DNA of 64,000 nt from contig OZ007579.1 of assembly GCA_963931925.1 (NCBI GenBank), forward strand, positions 35,976,466-36,040,465, given 5' to 3'. Every line of letters begins with the position of its first letter. The stretch's first letter is position 1. The position numbers and the translations under genes were made by a program. Under the pieces are notes generated by a model. That model saw only the letters and a program-made list of their open reading frames with translations. It was not told where the DNA came from and made no database searches. Positions 40,335-51,294 of this stretch are shown piece by piece. The DNA is from Onchidella celtica (Eukaryota > Mollusca > Gastropoda > Systellommatophora > Onchidiidae).

Positions 40335-42371
40335 TCACATAAACCTCCTAGGTGGACGAAGTTGACGTCCAGACCTGGAGCTCTTGGAACCCGTAAGATG
40401 AGGCCGCTGAGGTGAGGAAGGTGGAGGTGGAGGAGCAGGAGGATTGTTTGTTGGAACAGTTCTGGGCCGTCCACGTTTCGGTGGGTGGGCGATAGGGACT
40501 GGTTGTGACGTTTCTATGTGGGCTGGTTTCAGGCGATCAATCGAAATTGTTTCTGTCCGATTTCCCATAAGTATTTGGAAAGTCTTGTCGTCCCGAGCGG
40601 CTACGACGTATGGTCCGGTGTATGGGCGTTGTAAAGGACGTTGAGAGGCGTCGCTTCTAACAAAGACATACTTTGCTGTTGCCAAAGTGCTTGGCACATT
40701 GTTTGGAGGCCGGCAGTGTCGTGAAGTGGGAGTGGGTAGGAATGATTGGGCCTGGCCGCGAAAGTCATTCAACTGTTCAGTGGCACAGAAAGGAGTGGCA
40801 GTGGCAGCAATCAGTTCTCCTGGAATTGTGAGAGGCTCTCCGTAGACTAACTCAGCCACTGAAGCTCCAATGTCCTCCTTTGGAATAGTTCTTAGGCCCA
40901 GCATGACCCATGGTAGTTCCTCCATCCAGTTGGGACCATGCAGTCGAGCCATGAGTGAGGATTTGAGAGTCCTATGAAATCGTTCGACGATTCCGTTTGA
41001 TTGTGGGTGATAGGAAGTCGTGCGATGGATCCTAGTCCCGAGTCTTTCCATGATTTCCGTCCAGAGGGCAGAAGTGAACTGAGAACCCCTGTCAGAAGTA
41101 ATGTCTGTTGGGATGCCAAAACGAGCTATCCATACACTGATGAGCGCATGGGCACAAGTGACAGTAGACGTGTTTTGAAGTGGTATCACTTCTGGCCAGC
41201 GTGTGCTGCGGTCGATGATGGTAAACAGATGAGTGTATCCCTGGGAAGAAGGAAGAGGTCCGACAATGTCCACGTGTATGTGACTGAACCTTTTCTTTGG
41301 TGTTGGGATCTGCTCAAGTGGGGCGTGGACGTGTGTGTGTACTTTGGATCGTTGGCAATCCAAACACTCTCTTACCCATTGTCTAACTTGTTTCTTCAAC
41401 CCATGCCACACGAACTTCTGAGACACAAGTCGTGCTGTAGCTCTTGCCCCAGAATGTGAAAGGTTGTGTATGGTGTCAAACACTTGACGTCGGAAATCTG
41501 GCGGCACCACTGGCCGTGGTTTTCCTGTGGAGATGTCACACAGCAGTTGAGGGCCTGTTGGTTCCACAGCTGTATGAACCAAACTGAGATTTGTGATGGC
41601 TGTGCAATAGGCCTGAATTTCCTCACTTGCAGCCTGAGAAGTAGCCATTGCTGAGTAGTCTACGCCTACCGACACATTGGAGATAGAGCGTGAAAGGCAG
41701 TCAGCGGCGACATTGTCTCTACCTGAAATATGCCTGATGTCTGTTGTGAACTGAGAGATGAAGGCCAGTTGTCTTTGTTGGCGACCAGACCAGGGTTCTG
41801 TGACTTTTGACATCGAGAAAGTCAGGGGTTTGTGGTCAGTGAAGACGCAGAATGATCGACCCTCAAGCAGGAACCAGAAATGACGAATGGAGAGATAGAT
41901 GCCGAGCAGTTCTCTGTCAAAAGCGCTGTACTTCCTCTCTGCGGGACGTAAGCGCCTACTGAAAAAAGCTAAGGGTTGCCACGACCTATCCACAAATTGT
42001 TCGAAAACCGCACCGACCGCTTGTTCCGATGCATCACATGTGAGTGCGATGGGCACATCAGTGTTTGGGTGGGCAAGCATGGCTGCCTCTACCAGTGCTG
42101 ATTTGCTAGTCTGGAAGGCAGTGCTCATTTCTTCCGTCCACTGTATGTGAGTGGACTTTGAGGAGTTCTTTAAAGCATCATACAGGGGCCGTTGAATCTC
42201 TGCTGCACGGGGAATGAACCGATGATAGAAGTTTATCATCCCCAAGTACTCTTGTAACCCTTTCGCTGTTTGAGGTGGGGGAAAATCCTCAATTGCTTTG
42301 ACCTTGGAAGGAAGAGGCGTAGACCCTAATGGAGTGATGTGGTGACCTAAGAAGTCAATCTCCAAAAACAC
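40335..42371 (-). pseudogene. pol, RNase H and integrase part (separated from RT by a frameshift)
   Basis: Begins [14 protein letters not shown], the end of the RT thumb region. RNase H motifs: TCDASEQAVGAVF and DRELLGIYLSIRHF. Integrase: a zinc-binding HNLSHSGARA...CLDCQRSK region, then DDE-core motifs HVDIVGPLP, TSDRGSQF and HPQSNGIVERFHR. The C-terminus is Pro/Arg-rich. Continuity with the upstream RT part is lost near 42360-42371 through a small deletion just after KCVFG. Both parts are otherwise free of stops. Confidence 0.9.
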
Positions 42372-43497
42372 ATTTCTCCAGTCTTACCACCAGACCAGCG
42401 TCACACAATCTTCCACAAACAGCGTGAAGATCTTCCAAATGTTGGGCCTCCGAATCGCTAGCGACCAGGATGTCGTCTATGTAGTTGAAAGCACATTTGA
42501 GGTCTTGGAGCAGAGAGTCCATCAAGCGCTGAAATGCTTGTGCAGCATTCTTGAGACCAAACGGCATGCGCAGAAATTCATACAGGCCGAATGGAGTGAT
42601 GATTGCCGTCTTTTCGATGTCCTCTGGGGCCATGGGTATCTGATGGTATCCACGAATGAGGTCGATCTTGGAGAAGATAGTTTTCCCTTTCAGCCCGGTT
42701 GAGAAATCCTGGATGTGAGGAACGGGGTACCGGTCTGCTATCGTCCTGTCGTTGAGGCGACGAAAATCCCCGCATGGTCTCCACTCTCCACTAGCTTTAG
42801 GAACCATGTGCAAAGGTGATGCCCACGGGCTGCTAGATCGTCGAATCACTCCCATGTCCTCCATTTTCTTGAATTCTTCTTTTGCAGTGGCTAGCTTGTC
42901 GGGTGCCAGACGACGTGCCTTAGCATGGATAGGGGGGCCAGTAGTAGGCACATGATGATGGACGCCATGCTTCACCTCTGAAGATGAAAAGGTGGGTTGG
43001 AGGATTTGTGGAAACTCAGAAAGTACTTTCCTGAACCTGTTGCTCTGCGGAGCAATAGGAGCGAGCTCTTGTATCGATGCATACGCTACTTGATGGATGC
43101 TGCAAGGGTAGATGGCCAACGAGTCAGCCTTGATTAGCTGCTGGCCACGTATATCAACAAGTATGTTGTGTCGGCGAAGGAAGTCTGCGCCGAGTAATGG
43201 CCGTTTCACATCCGCTACCACGAATCTTGCCGTGAAGACTCTATCCCTGGTCCTAATTGGTATGATACGCGTACCATAGGTTGCAATGTTAGAGCCATTA
43301 GCAGCAAGGAGTGGAGGTCCGCAGGTACCGGTGCGTTTGTCCAACAGTGTTGCAGGAATGACTGATACCTGTGCACCCGTGTCAACCAAGAAGCGACGTC
43401 CTGTGATGTTGTCAACCATAACCAGTTGTGGAGAGCCCGGGCCAGCAGAAGTTTGAGAGACGGGTGTCACTACTGCTGACCCTGCCTGGCGTTTCCC
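42355..43497 (-). pseudogene. pol, protease and reverse transcriptase part
   Basis: Entered by a -1 shift from gag. Aspartic protease motif [14 protein letters not shown] and a PLLGADFL strand. RT motifs: [51 protein letters not shown] and [13 protein letters not shown]. The frame stops at 42357-42355, directly after KCVFGD, where a functional element would continue into EIDFLGHH. It lies 3' of gag and overlaps its end. Confidence 0.9.
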
Positions 43498-44195
43498 TGG
43501 TTCCTGTTGGAAGTTGAAGAGGAACGAGGTTTGGCGGCAGGATGTGTGCACGGTTGGATGCACTTGCGTGCCTGTTCTCCAAAACGATTGTGGTACCAGC
43601 ACACTGACGAGCTTTGACCACCGCTAGATCTAAGTCTAGGTGCAGAGGGTGATGGCTGTGTTGCAGCGATGTTTACCTCTAGCACTGCGTTGGAGTTTGG
43701 AATGACGGACAGGTACAGTCGGTCCGCTTCCTGTGCCAGTAGCCTGTAGACAGCAGTGTGTGACGCTGCCAGGGGTGTTCTCACATGTTCAGGCAGTTGT
43801 TGTAAGAACAGGTGTCTGAATAGGAAACATGGGCTATGGGGCCCAAGAAGAGCCAGCATAGAGTCCATTAGTTCCGATGGTTTGCGGTCACCAAGTCCCT
43901 GAATGTTAAGAAGGAGGTGGGCTCTTTCTGATTCAGATTTGCCAAAAGCAGATAAAAGGAAAGCCTTAATAGCCTCATACTTGCGTTCCTGCGGTGGGGA
44001 AACGAGCACAGATAGAGCCCGTGTTGCTGTTTGACTGTCGAGACTGGCCACCACGTGGTAATACTTTGTGTCATCCACGGTGACGTTACGGATGGCAAAC
44101 TGCGCCTCCGCTTGAGCGAACCACGCTTCTGGGTTGGTGGTCCAAAATGTTGGCAGTTTCAGAGAAACAGCCAACACTGCTTTGTGTTCTTCCAT
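43470..44195 (-). CDS. gag of the CsRn1-like element
   Basis: 241 codons from the ATG at 44195. The front part has the retrotransposon gag look ([40 protein letters not shown]). The rear has a knuckle CWYH-x9-C-x3-C (C-x2-H-x9-C-x3-C) followed by a basic Ser/Asn/Arg/Gln tail. It overlaps pol in the -1 frame. Confidence 0.88.
   Translation of the reverse strand: MEEHKAVLAVSLKLPTFWTTNPEAWFAQAEAQFAIRNVTVDDTKYYHVVASLDSQTATRALSVLVSPPQERKYEAIKAFLLSAFGKSESERAHLLLNIQGLGDRKPSELMDSMLALLGPHSPCFLFRHLFLQQLPEHVRTPLAASHTAVYRLLAQEADRLYLSVIPNSNAVLEVNIAATQPSPSAPRLRSSGGQSSSVCWYHNRFGEQARKCIQPCTHPAAKPRSSSTSNRNQGNARQGQQ
43491..43497 (-). promoter_or_regulatory. Candidate -1 ribosomal frameshift site GGGAAAC
   Basis: On the - strand gag reads CAG GGA AAC GCC; the heptamer G GGA AAC has the canonical X XXY YYZ phase. 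A -1 slip gives GGG AAA CGC CAG, which is exactly the frame that enters the protease ([10 protein letters not shown]). Confidence 0.75.
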
Positions 44196-44225
44196 GGTGG
44201 AAACTCTTGGAATTTCGTTCCAAGT

Positions 44226-44237
44226 TCGGGGTCACCA
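44226..44237 (-). promoter_or_regulatory. Primer-binding site, tRNA-Trp type
   Basis: TGGTGACCCCGA on the - strand, one base inside the 5' LTR. It is complementary to the CCA-ended 3' terminus of eukaryotic tRNA-Trp (..TCGGGGTCA-CCA) over 12 nt. Confidence 0.75.
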
Positions 44238-44238
44238 A

Positions 44239-44427
44239 TGTAGGCGTAGGACTTAGGTAAAGCTAAGACAGCCTACTTGTCTCTTGAGTTGACCTTGTAG
44301 TCTATCAACGCATCGCCTCCCTCTACCGTTATATCGTCGCTTCCTGTCCCTCTCCATCGAGAGTGGTTTCCCTTGTGAGGTCAATGCGATCGTACTCCAT
44401 AGTGTTTATGTTTCGCATTACCCCACA
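44239..44427 (-). repeat. 5' LTR
   Basis: 189 bp, TG...CA, 187 of 189 positions identical to 40124-40312 by eye. Confidence 0.95.
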
Positions 44428-44647
44428 GCATCAAATACTCAGTCAGTGTTGCATTTCAGATGACTATTAAACCAGATAACACATGTAACTAACTCATGGT
44501 GAAAATGTATTTTTGCAGAACCAAAGCATATTCAGATTATACAAGATCAGCAAATATAAATAGCGTTACTGTTGGCATAAAAATATACATGTATTCGCAT
44601 TGGCACATCTGTACTGTTGAGAGCTTGTTGGAATGAAAATGACATCT

Positions 44648-44850
44648 CAGCTAGCATCCCTATGTCCTCTTAACACGATTTGTATAGGATTTCTGTAGAT
44701 TTCGTGGGATTATCATAGGGCTGGATTTTATATATCAGGCCATAGGTGGTGTGATGTCATGACCGGTGGACCTGCGCCAAAATGGTTTCATTCCTATGAG
44801 CAAACCTGAGGTTAATTTTACCCTCTGGGAGTAATGAAGGCTGGTTGGCT
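44648..44850 (+). repeat. Dispersed MITE-like repeat 'CCAGCCAG', copy 4
   Basis: cagctagcatccctatg...gatttctgtagatttcgtggg...gtttcattcctatgagcaa...ggctggttggc. It is the most diverged of the four. Confidence 0.5.
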
Positions 44851-45244
44851 GGCTGAGGTTCAATAATGAAAGAGCACTGATTTTAATCAGCTGATTAGGA
44901 TCAGTAGCATGTCATATATGGATTGGTTGTCAACAGGGATTGTCTGTATGGCAACATTTTTCTTTGTTTTCAGTATAGTTACATTTTCAGTATCCTATAC
45001 AGTGTGTCTCTGACTTGGTTGTGATGGAAATAATAGGAAATATAAAACATCTGTTCTGTTTACTCCATAATTTTCAATCTACACCTTTCAAAAAAGTTGT
45101 AATTGTAAAGTGAATGTATTTTTGGTCAGGTGTGGACACAAAATGCAAGTGAATGTTTTGTGATGATCCTTGTTATTTGAGTACAAATACTAGTTAGATC
45201 TAAACTTGAGTTGACTTTGGGTTTAACATTCCATCAGCACGATA

Positions 45245-45470
45245 AAGGGTGAAACAGACCAAGGGTGTTGTGTAGGCGGCAGACTGATGGCTCACCGCCT
45301 ATAAATTTTACTTCACAATAGCATATTACTCAATAGGCACTGCCGTCTGCATCCGTCTGGTCCCCGGTGTGGGCAGTGCCTATTGTGTTAGTGTGAAGCA
45401 AGAGTTATGGGCAGCGAGCCACTGGTCTAGGGCCGAGACTAGCTTCGGTCTGTTTCACACCTAAGGGCCA
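45245..45470. mobile_element. MITE 'ggtgaaacagacc', copy 2
   Basis: Inverted ends aagggtgaaacagacc and ggtctgtttcacacct. The interior has a further inverted pair (caataggcactgcc / ggcagtgcctattg), so the RNA would form a long hairpin. Confidence 0.7.
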
Positions 45471-45870
45471 CTCAATGCCCATCATAGTTTTTGTAGTGCT
45501 GTGCAGTAAGCTTGATCAGTTAATTTTTTATAAATAAACCTTTAATGGCAAATGCAGCATAAGATTGTTTTATCTGTTACTAGTGGAAGATCACAAAGTA
45601 GAGCTGGATTCAGGAGTCATAATGTTGTCTGGACTCAGTGAGGATTCCAAGCTGATGAACTTGTACATGTAAATGGAAATTCTTTATTGGAACATGTAAA
45701 ATCTGTGGTTTCAAACTTCTCAGAGAATCTTTCATATAAGTTGTGACAAAAGTTTATGTGTTTCCAGTCATTCCAGTGTCATCACTCCAAATTCAGGTCA
45801 CAATGACATCACTGGCATACTTGTTTTGCTTTTATTTTGCTCTGATACGTGATTGTTCAGCACATGTTGA

Positions 45871-46099
45871 AGGGTATTTGCCAGTTGTTGTATGCAACGT
45901 TTTGCTGATTTTGTCATGAAAGTAGTTCTCTCACTCCAAAATTTACTATGTATAAGTGTCATTCCAATCAGCTAAAAACTTTTTGAGATATGTGTTTGTG
46001 ACGTAATGTTTTATGTGTTTTAGCCCTTTTGCCGACCAAACCTCATTCCTCATCTTCTCGAAAAGGCAAAAATGCACATACAACAATATGGCAAATACC
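45871..46099 (-). mobile_element. Short inverted-terminus element 'ggtatttgcc', copy 2
   Basis: Ends agggtatttgccagttgttg and caacaatatggcaaatacca; inverse of 2505-2748. Confidence 0.65.
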
Positions 46100-46772
46100 A
46101 GACGATATTTTTGTGTGCAGAAGAATTTTTTGAACAATGTAAGAACCATTTCAGCGTACAATCTTGTGTCAGTTTTACCTTTGAAGATACAGGTAGTGGA
46201 GGGAAACAGATCTGAACTGTTGTCTTTCTCTCATGCCTTTGTTGTTATTCATCCAACTGCTGTACTGTCAGTATAACTCATCATCCATTTCATATCCTGG
46301 CGGATCATCAGTTTTCTCATTTTACCACAGAAAAGCATTTCAAAGTTTTCGTCACTTTAATTCATCTTGGATTTTGCACAAATGTTTCCAATTGTTTTAC
46401 AATGAAAAAGACGACAGAGCCAATCATTGGCCGGACTGTATTATAGTGAAAAAGGTGAAGGGGGCGATTATCAGCCCATTGAGAAAACAGTTGTGATTTA
46501 TTGTGTCATGTCAAAATTGGGCAAAAAGAAAAAGTTGTATGTAGGGAAACCCTACGTGAGAAATAAAACCCAAATGATACAAAGCAAACTAAAGAGATGA
46601 CAGAAAATACACCAATTTTATAATATTTTGTTAATTGTGTCATGGTCTTGTAGCGGATCTGTACAAGACAGGGGTGGATCTTCCTGCTGTTGTAAACACA
46701 TTGCTTTTTTCTGTCCTGCGATCTCCATCTTTCTAGACGGGTAATGTCCAAAATACCTTTGACTCCAAAGGG

Positions 46773-46900
46773 TTAAAGATAACGACACGTCACTTTGTGA
46801 GAACATGGATGACATCAACATGAACAGTGATCAGGTAGTCATAAGTCAGAACTACCAAAATCATTGATACGCCAGTGTGTGAAATGGATGATAAACTTAC
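46773..46900 (-). repeat. Dispersed repeat shared with 50815-50985
   Basis: ttaaagataacgacacgtca...gagaacatggatgaca...actaccaaaatcattgatacgcca is the diverged complement of 50815-50985. A short relative occurs near 1870-1935. Confidence 0.5.
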
Positions 46901-49895
46901 TGTAGTACGCTTTGCCTTAGTCCTTCCATCCTTTTGTAAAGCTCAGCTGTTGCTGTAAAATGCCTTCATTTACCTACTCCTTTATTAGTTATCTGTCCAA
47001 CAAATGTTCAACATTTTGTCAGTACAAGTCTGAAAGATATATGTATATATATACTTATATATAATATGGAAATTATTGAGAAGATTAGCACTGAATGTTG
47101 TTGTCATGTTGAAGTTGTTTGTTTGTTCCCTTTGAATACAAAAGTGCCCGAATTCACCCTATTCCAGAACCAAAGACCTTCTATATTGCCATGTTCTAGA
47201 AAAAGGCCGTATAAGTTTATCTAGGGCAAAGTGTACTTTTTAACATGGTTTTACAGAATGAACAAAAAAATGCTTTCTCCTTCCATCTGGGTTAAAAATC
47301 TTGAACAACTAATCATTTCTTTCAGTCTTTCCAAAATGGAAGTTGAGCAAAGAATAAGGTGGGGCCCAATGTGAAATGTTTTCACGTGTCCTGTAAGATT
47401 TTACGTGGGACATATAATTATGGTCTTTTTTTTCATAACGTGCCAGTATTGTATATACATGTAATCATTTCATTGATGAAAGGAATCTGGAGAATACAAT
47501 GTGAAGAAATGACCTACTTGTCCACCAAGTCACTGTACCTTAAAAACTGTTGATTCCACAACCTTACGTGATGTGGTTTTGCATTCCTTCTTTGTTAAAG
47601 ACCAAACTGTCCTTTTCTCTGCTTCCAACTTCACAACTTGACCTCAGCCCTGCCAGCATTCCCTATCTGTAAAGTGCACTTGCTGTTTTGTTGATGATTG
47701 TCAACTGTTTTTTGCCCCTTGTCTAAGGCTAGGCGATCAAATGCGACTTTGTTGCACTGAAGTCATGTCACATTTTTTAAAATCTTTGCGAATGAATGGA
47801 GATAACCAAAGATGTGAGACATTGGCACATGGCAGAGTTGATAGGAACATGAAACCTGGCAACAATGGTTTTGTTGCCATGTGTGTGTGTACTTATCATA
47901 TGTAACCATTTACTTCATGCCTTACATGGTAAAGTACACTGAAAACAAATCAAAGTGGTAAAATAAAGAGAAAAAGAGAGAGAAAGAAGAAAAAAACGTA
48001 TTTTACAAAGCTGTTGTTTGGGGTTTATAGTATTTCGTATTATAAGCCATTGCTGTAATTAGACAAAGCCTGACAATGGTCTTGATGGCTGAAAAAGTGA
48101 AATCTTGCTTATAACATTTGAATTTGGGAACTGCCCTGATACGGATGGTTTCCAAGTGAAGGGGAATAGAAAGAAACTTGGGTAAGTGGTGAACACAACT
48201 CAGTTTTTTACTCCGTGTGGCTTCACTTGGACGCTGTCCCTTTCGAAGCATTTCCAATTTTATTCTCATAATTTTGTGCTTCCTTTAGACTTTGTTGTAT
48301 TGAATTCTTATTGTTGCCACAGAGCTATGCAATAGACAAGAGAGGGAACTCCACTGTGATGCCTCTCTTTTGTCCACTAAAATATGGCGGCAATTTCCAT
48401 GGCCACCTAATGCTGCAGACAAAAGGAGGGCAAGCGAATATTGATTACACACAAGTACACAACAAGTGTGCACCATTTTTCAAACTTTTTTGTTGAAACC
48501 TTTGCCTTTGTTTTGTCTCGCCTCTAGGCACCATAAGGTGCACAGTGACTTGACCTACTTCCCGCTCTAGTCTTTCTACAGAGCTCTGTGGTTGTCATTA
48601 AAGTAAGGTTTATCAAACGACTTTGCCGCTTGTTTTTTTCTGAAACCTATCTTGATTTTCTACCAAGCCCTAACAGCGACAACCACAGCTTTTCCGTGGT
48701 TTCTTAATTTGAGCATGTCCAAATAGATGGTTTCTGTGAGTGCATTTGTATCAGATTTGAATTTCTTCAATTATTGAATTAAATGATGAATGATTTGTAC
48801 ATTCCCAGCAAAGTTGTTTATTTTGGCAAAGTTTAGCTATATTTGCTACAGATCCCTGTGAATTCTTTTTACTATTTGATTTTTGAAATCTGTCAACAGT
48901 GAATTTGTCTGTTGGAAACTTTTCATCATTCCCAACTGTTTCACCTCATAAACTTGTTCCGTGCCTTATATGACAATTTTATTAGGGTTCTTTCATGCCT
49001 TGCCGCCCAGTTAGGAAATGTTTGTACCACTTCTTATTTGTACCAGCCCTACCAATGGGACGCTATCTTTAACTCATTGCTCATGCAGCCGTCAGGCCCA
49101 GCCGGCCTCCTGTAGACCCAGCTTCAAAACCTTTTTTGAAAAATTCCATGTGCTGTCCAGATTTACATTTGGCTAACATGTTGTACACTAAATAAAAGGT
49201 CATTCTTCCATCTTTTCATTGATACAGTGGACTTCTTTTGTGCTGAACTCACATGAATTTAACTTCTCATAAGTTGATCGTTTTTGGAGGAACTGGCACG
49301 GTTGTATCATATTTCATAGTGACACATAGGCAGTGAGTTAATGCAAAGAGGTTTGCAAGTGGGAATCGGTGACAATTTTCATATCAAGGTACCAAGGGTT
49401 GGTCCTCAGTGATAGAATTGAAATGTCTATGCAAGAAATTATGTACATAAGGGACAACCACTGCTGATGTACTATACAAGTGTAAAATTTTCTTGCCAAG
49501 TCAATACGTGCCTTAAATTTGAGTACCTTAGGTGTGAGATCCTCATTTAGGAGTCTTTGAGCTTACAATACATTGCTCTAGAGATGCAAATGGGACTGAC
49601 AGAATATCACCAATTTAGCTTCTTGACCTAACTTCTATTCTAAATATATTTTGGACTGCATGTACTGATTTCTTGTGTTATTTCACAAGCTGCATTAGTG
49701 CAGAACAGTCACGATATGTATGTAGCAAATGTGATGCTGGGCAAAATTTTGCAACGATGACTTTCTGTCACAGTCTGAAGTTAAAAAAGTTTGACTTGTA
49801 TTGTTTCCTCTAGTGCCAGCAGACTATCGGGTAAATTATCAATACAAGTTTTGCAGTCTGGTTTCAGAAATTGAAAAAAAAAAAAAAAGATATCA

Positions 49896-50388
49896 TCGGT
49901 GTAATTCTCTGTCTAAATGCCTTTTACAAAATTTTACCGGGAGAACAAAAAAATTGTATTTATTTCTTTCACTGGACGGAGTTGGGTCATTTTTTAACGC
50001 ATTAATTACAAAATCCTATCATCAAAACGATGGCAGATAATTTTGCGCCAAAATGTAATATGTTAGATAGATGCTTAACTCATTCGCTACGAAATGCCGA
50101 ATATTTGGCTCGAGTGGACGTCAATTTTCCAACACTAATATCAAAGCCAACGTTTCCAAATATTGAATACTATCCTCGTTTATTGATTTTCCTTTACTTC
50201 ATTGTATTATATGTTTTTGTCTTGTGTTTATACTGAGTGAAAGAAAAACATTTTTTGAACCACCCCTAAATTTCAAAGTGGATAGTCTTGGGAGTTCCCG
50301 TCCACACCCCACAAAAGCTATTGTAGGGAATGAGTTAAAGCTCTTACAAAAGGTGAAATTAGACGGTTAGAGAATTACACCCTCGATG
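49896..50388. mobile_element. MITE 'ggtgtaattctct' with a TTAA MITE nested inside
   Basis: Outer ends catcggtgtaattctct and agagaattacaccctcgatg. An uninterrupted relative at about 36425-36675 has gcttatagttcttac where this copy has the 256-bp insertion. Confidence 0.8.
50079..50334 (+). mobile_element. TTAA-flanked MITE 'ctcattcgct', copy 3 (nested)
   Basis: TTAA at 50075-50078 and 50335-50338. Ends ctcattcgctacg and tgtagggaatgag. Third copy of the family at 13087 and 25211. Confidence 0.85.
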
Positions 50389-50814
50389 TTTTTTTATTGC
50401 TTCAGGCTGTCCTAGTGGGAGTTGATCTCTTAATGCTGCACTTTGTAATCAATGAATATCCACCTTGTCAGGCAACTTTCAGTATACATATATAACAATA
50501 TTAGCTATACCTTACATGTGTGAAAATGCTGTTTCTGTATATAATTTTTGCTTGTATGATAAGACATAGCCAGTGTTTGGGATGTGTTCATGAGAGTGAA
50601 TGTGATGTCACTATTATTACCCCAGTGCTAAAAATGTAATATAGATTGCTCGTATTATCACCGCTATATATTTCAGATGTGCCTTTTCACCCTCATGTAG
50701 CACTGAAATGCATTATATTGTTGATCACTAAATGTATTTTGTTGTGAAGATTTGGTTCTTTATTCTTACTCGTATGTACATTGAATTGTTCGGTCCTTTT
50801 TTGTGGTCATTCCT

Positions 50815-51294
50815 TATCCATTGGTCTTGTCATATCCGTTGAAGTTCCATTCGTTATCCATTTACATGTAGTTGACATACTGGCGTATTGATAATTTAGG
50901 TAGTTTTGAGTTATAACTACTTTATCACTGCTCATGCAGACATTTATCATTGTTCTCACAGAGTGACATATCGATGTCTTTAACTCTTTCCCTATGGGCC
51001 AGCATTCCACATCTGGCTGGGGCACTTCCTGGGGTTATATTCCATACTGTACTCCACATTTACACAGAGATTGCCTTCCTACACAACAGCTGTCCAAACT
51101 ACACGCTTATCGCACACATGGTTTCGTTGGACACTCTCAGACAAAGGAAGCTTTACCAAGAATTCTGTTTCTTTTTAAATTTTCCATTATACTGGTCAAG
51201 GAATACCCTTACAACATCACAATGCAGGTTGCGTTGTATCAGCCATCACTAGGGAAGCATGTGAGGCAGTGTGTGGTGTACTGTAGAGAAAGAG
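50815..51294. mobile_element. Dispersed repeat followed by a TTAA-flanked MITE
   Basis: 50815-50979 is the partner of 46773-46900. 50984-51294 starts ctctttccctatgg, ends ctgtagagaaagag and is flanked by TTAA at 50980-50983 and 51295-51298. Confidence 0.65.

Larger units (their letters stand above)
40124..44427 (-). mobile_element. Ty3/gypsy LTR retrotransposon, CsRn1-like, nearly intact
   Basis: Two 189-bp LTRs (TG...CA) flank gag and pol on the - strand, with GCAT target duplication at 40120-40123 and 44428-44431. The primer site next to the 5' LTR matches the 3' end of tRNA-Trp. On the - strand a purine tract (ggtggggggttg, ~40313-40330) precedes the 3' LTR. A 4-bp duplication, a tRNA-Trp primer and a Cys-His-Cys-Cys gag knuckle are features I associate with the CsRn1 clade. 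Pol has one frameshift. Confidence 0.93.

Noticed and set aside
40444-44243. + strand ORFs across the LTR element
   Set aside because: Antisense shadows of gag-pol.
48912-49115. Possible LINE C-terminal remnant or exon
   Set aside because: No RT, knuckle or splice motif could be supported in any frame.
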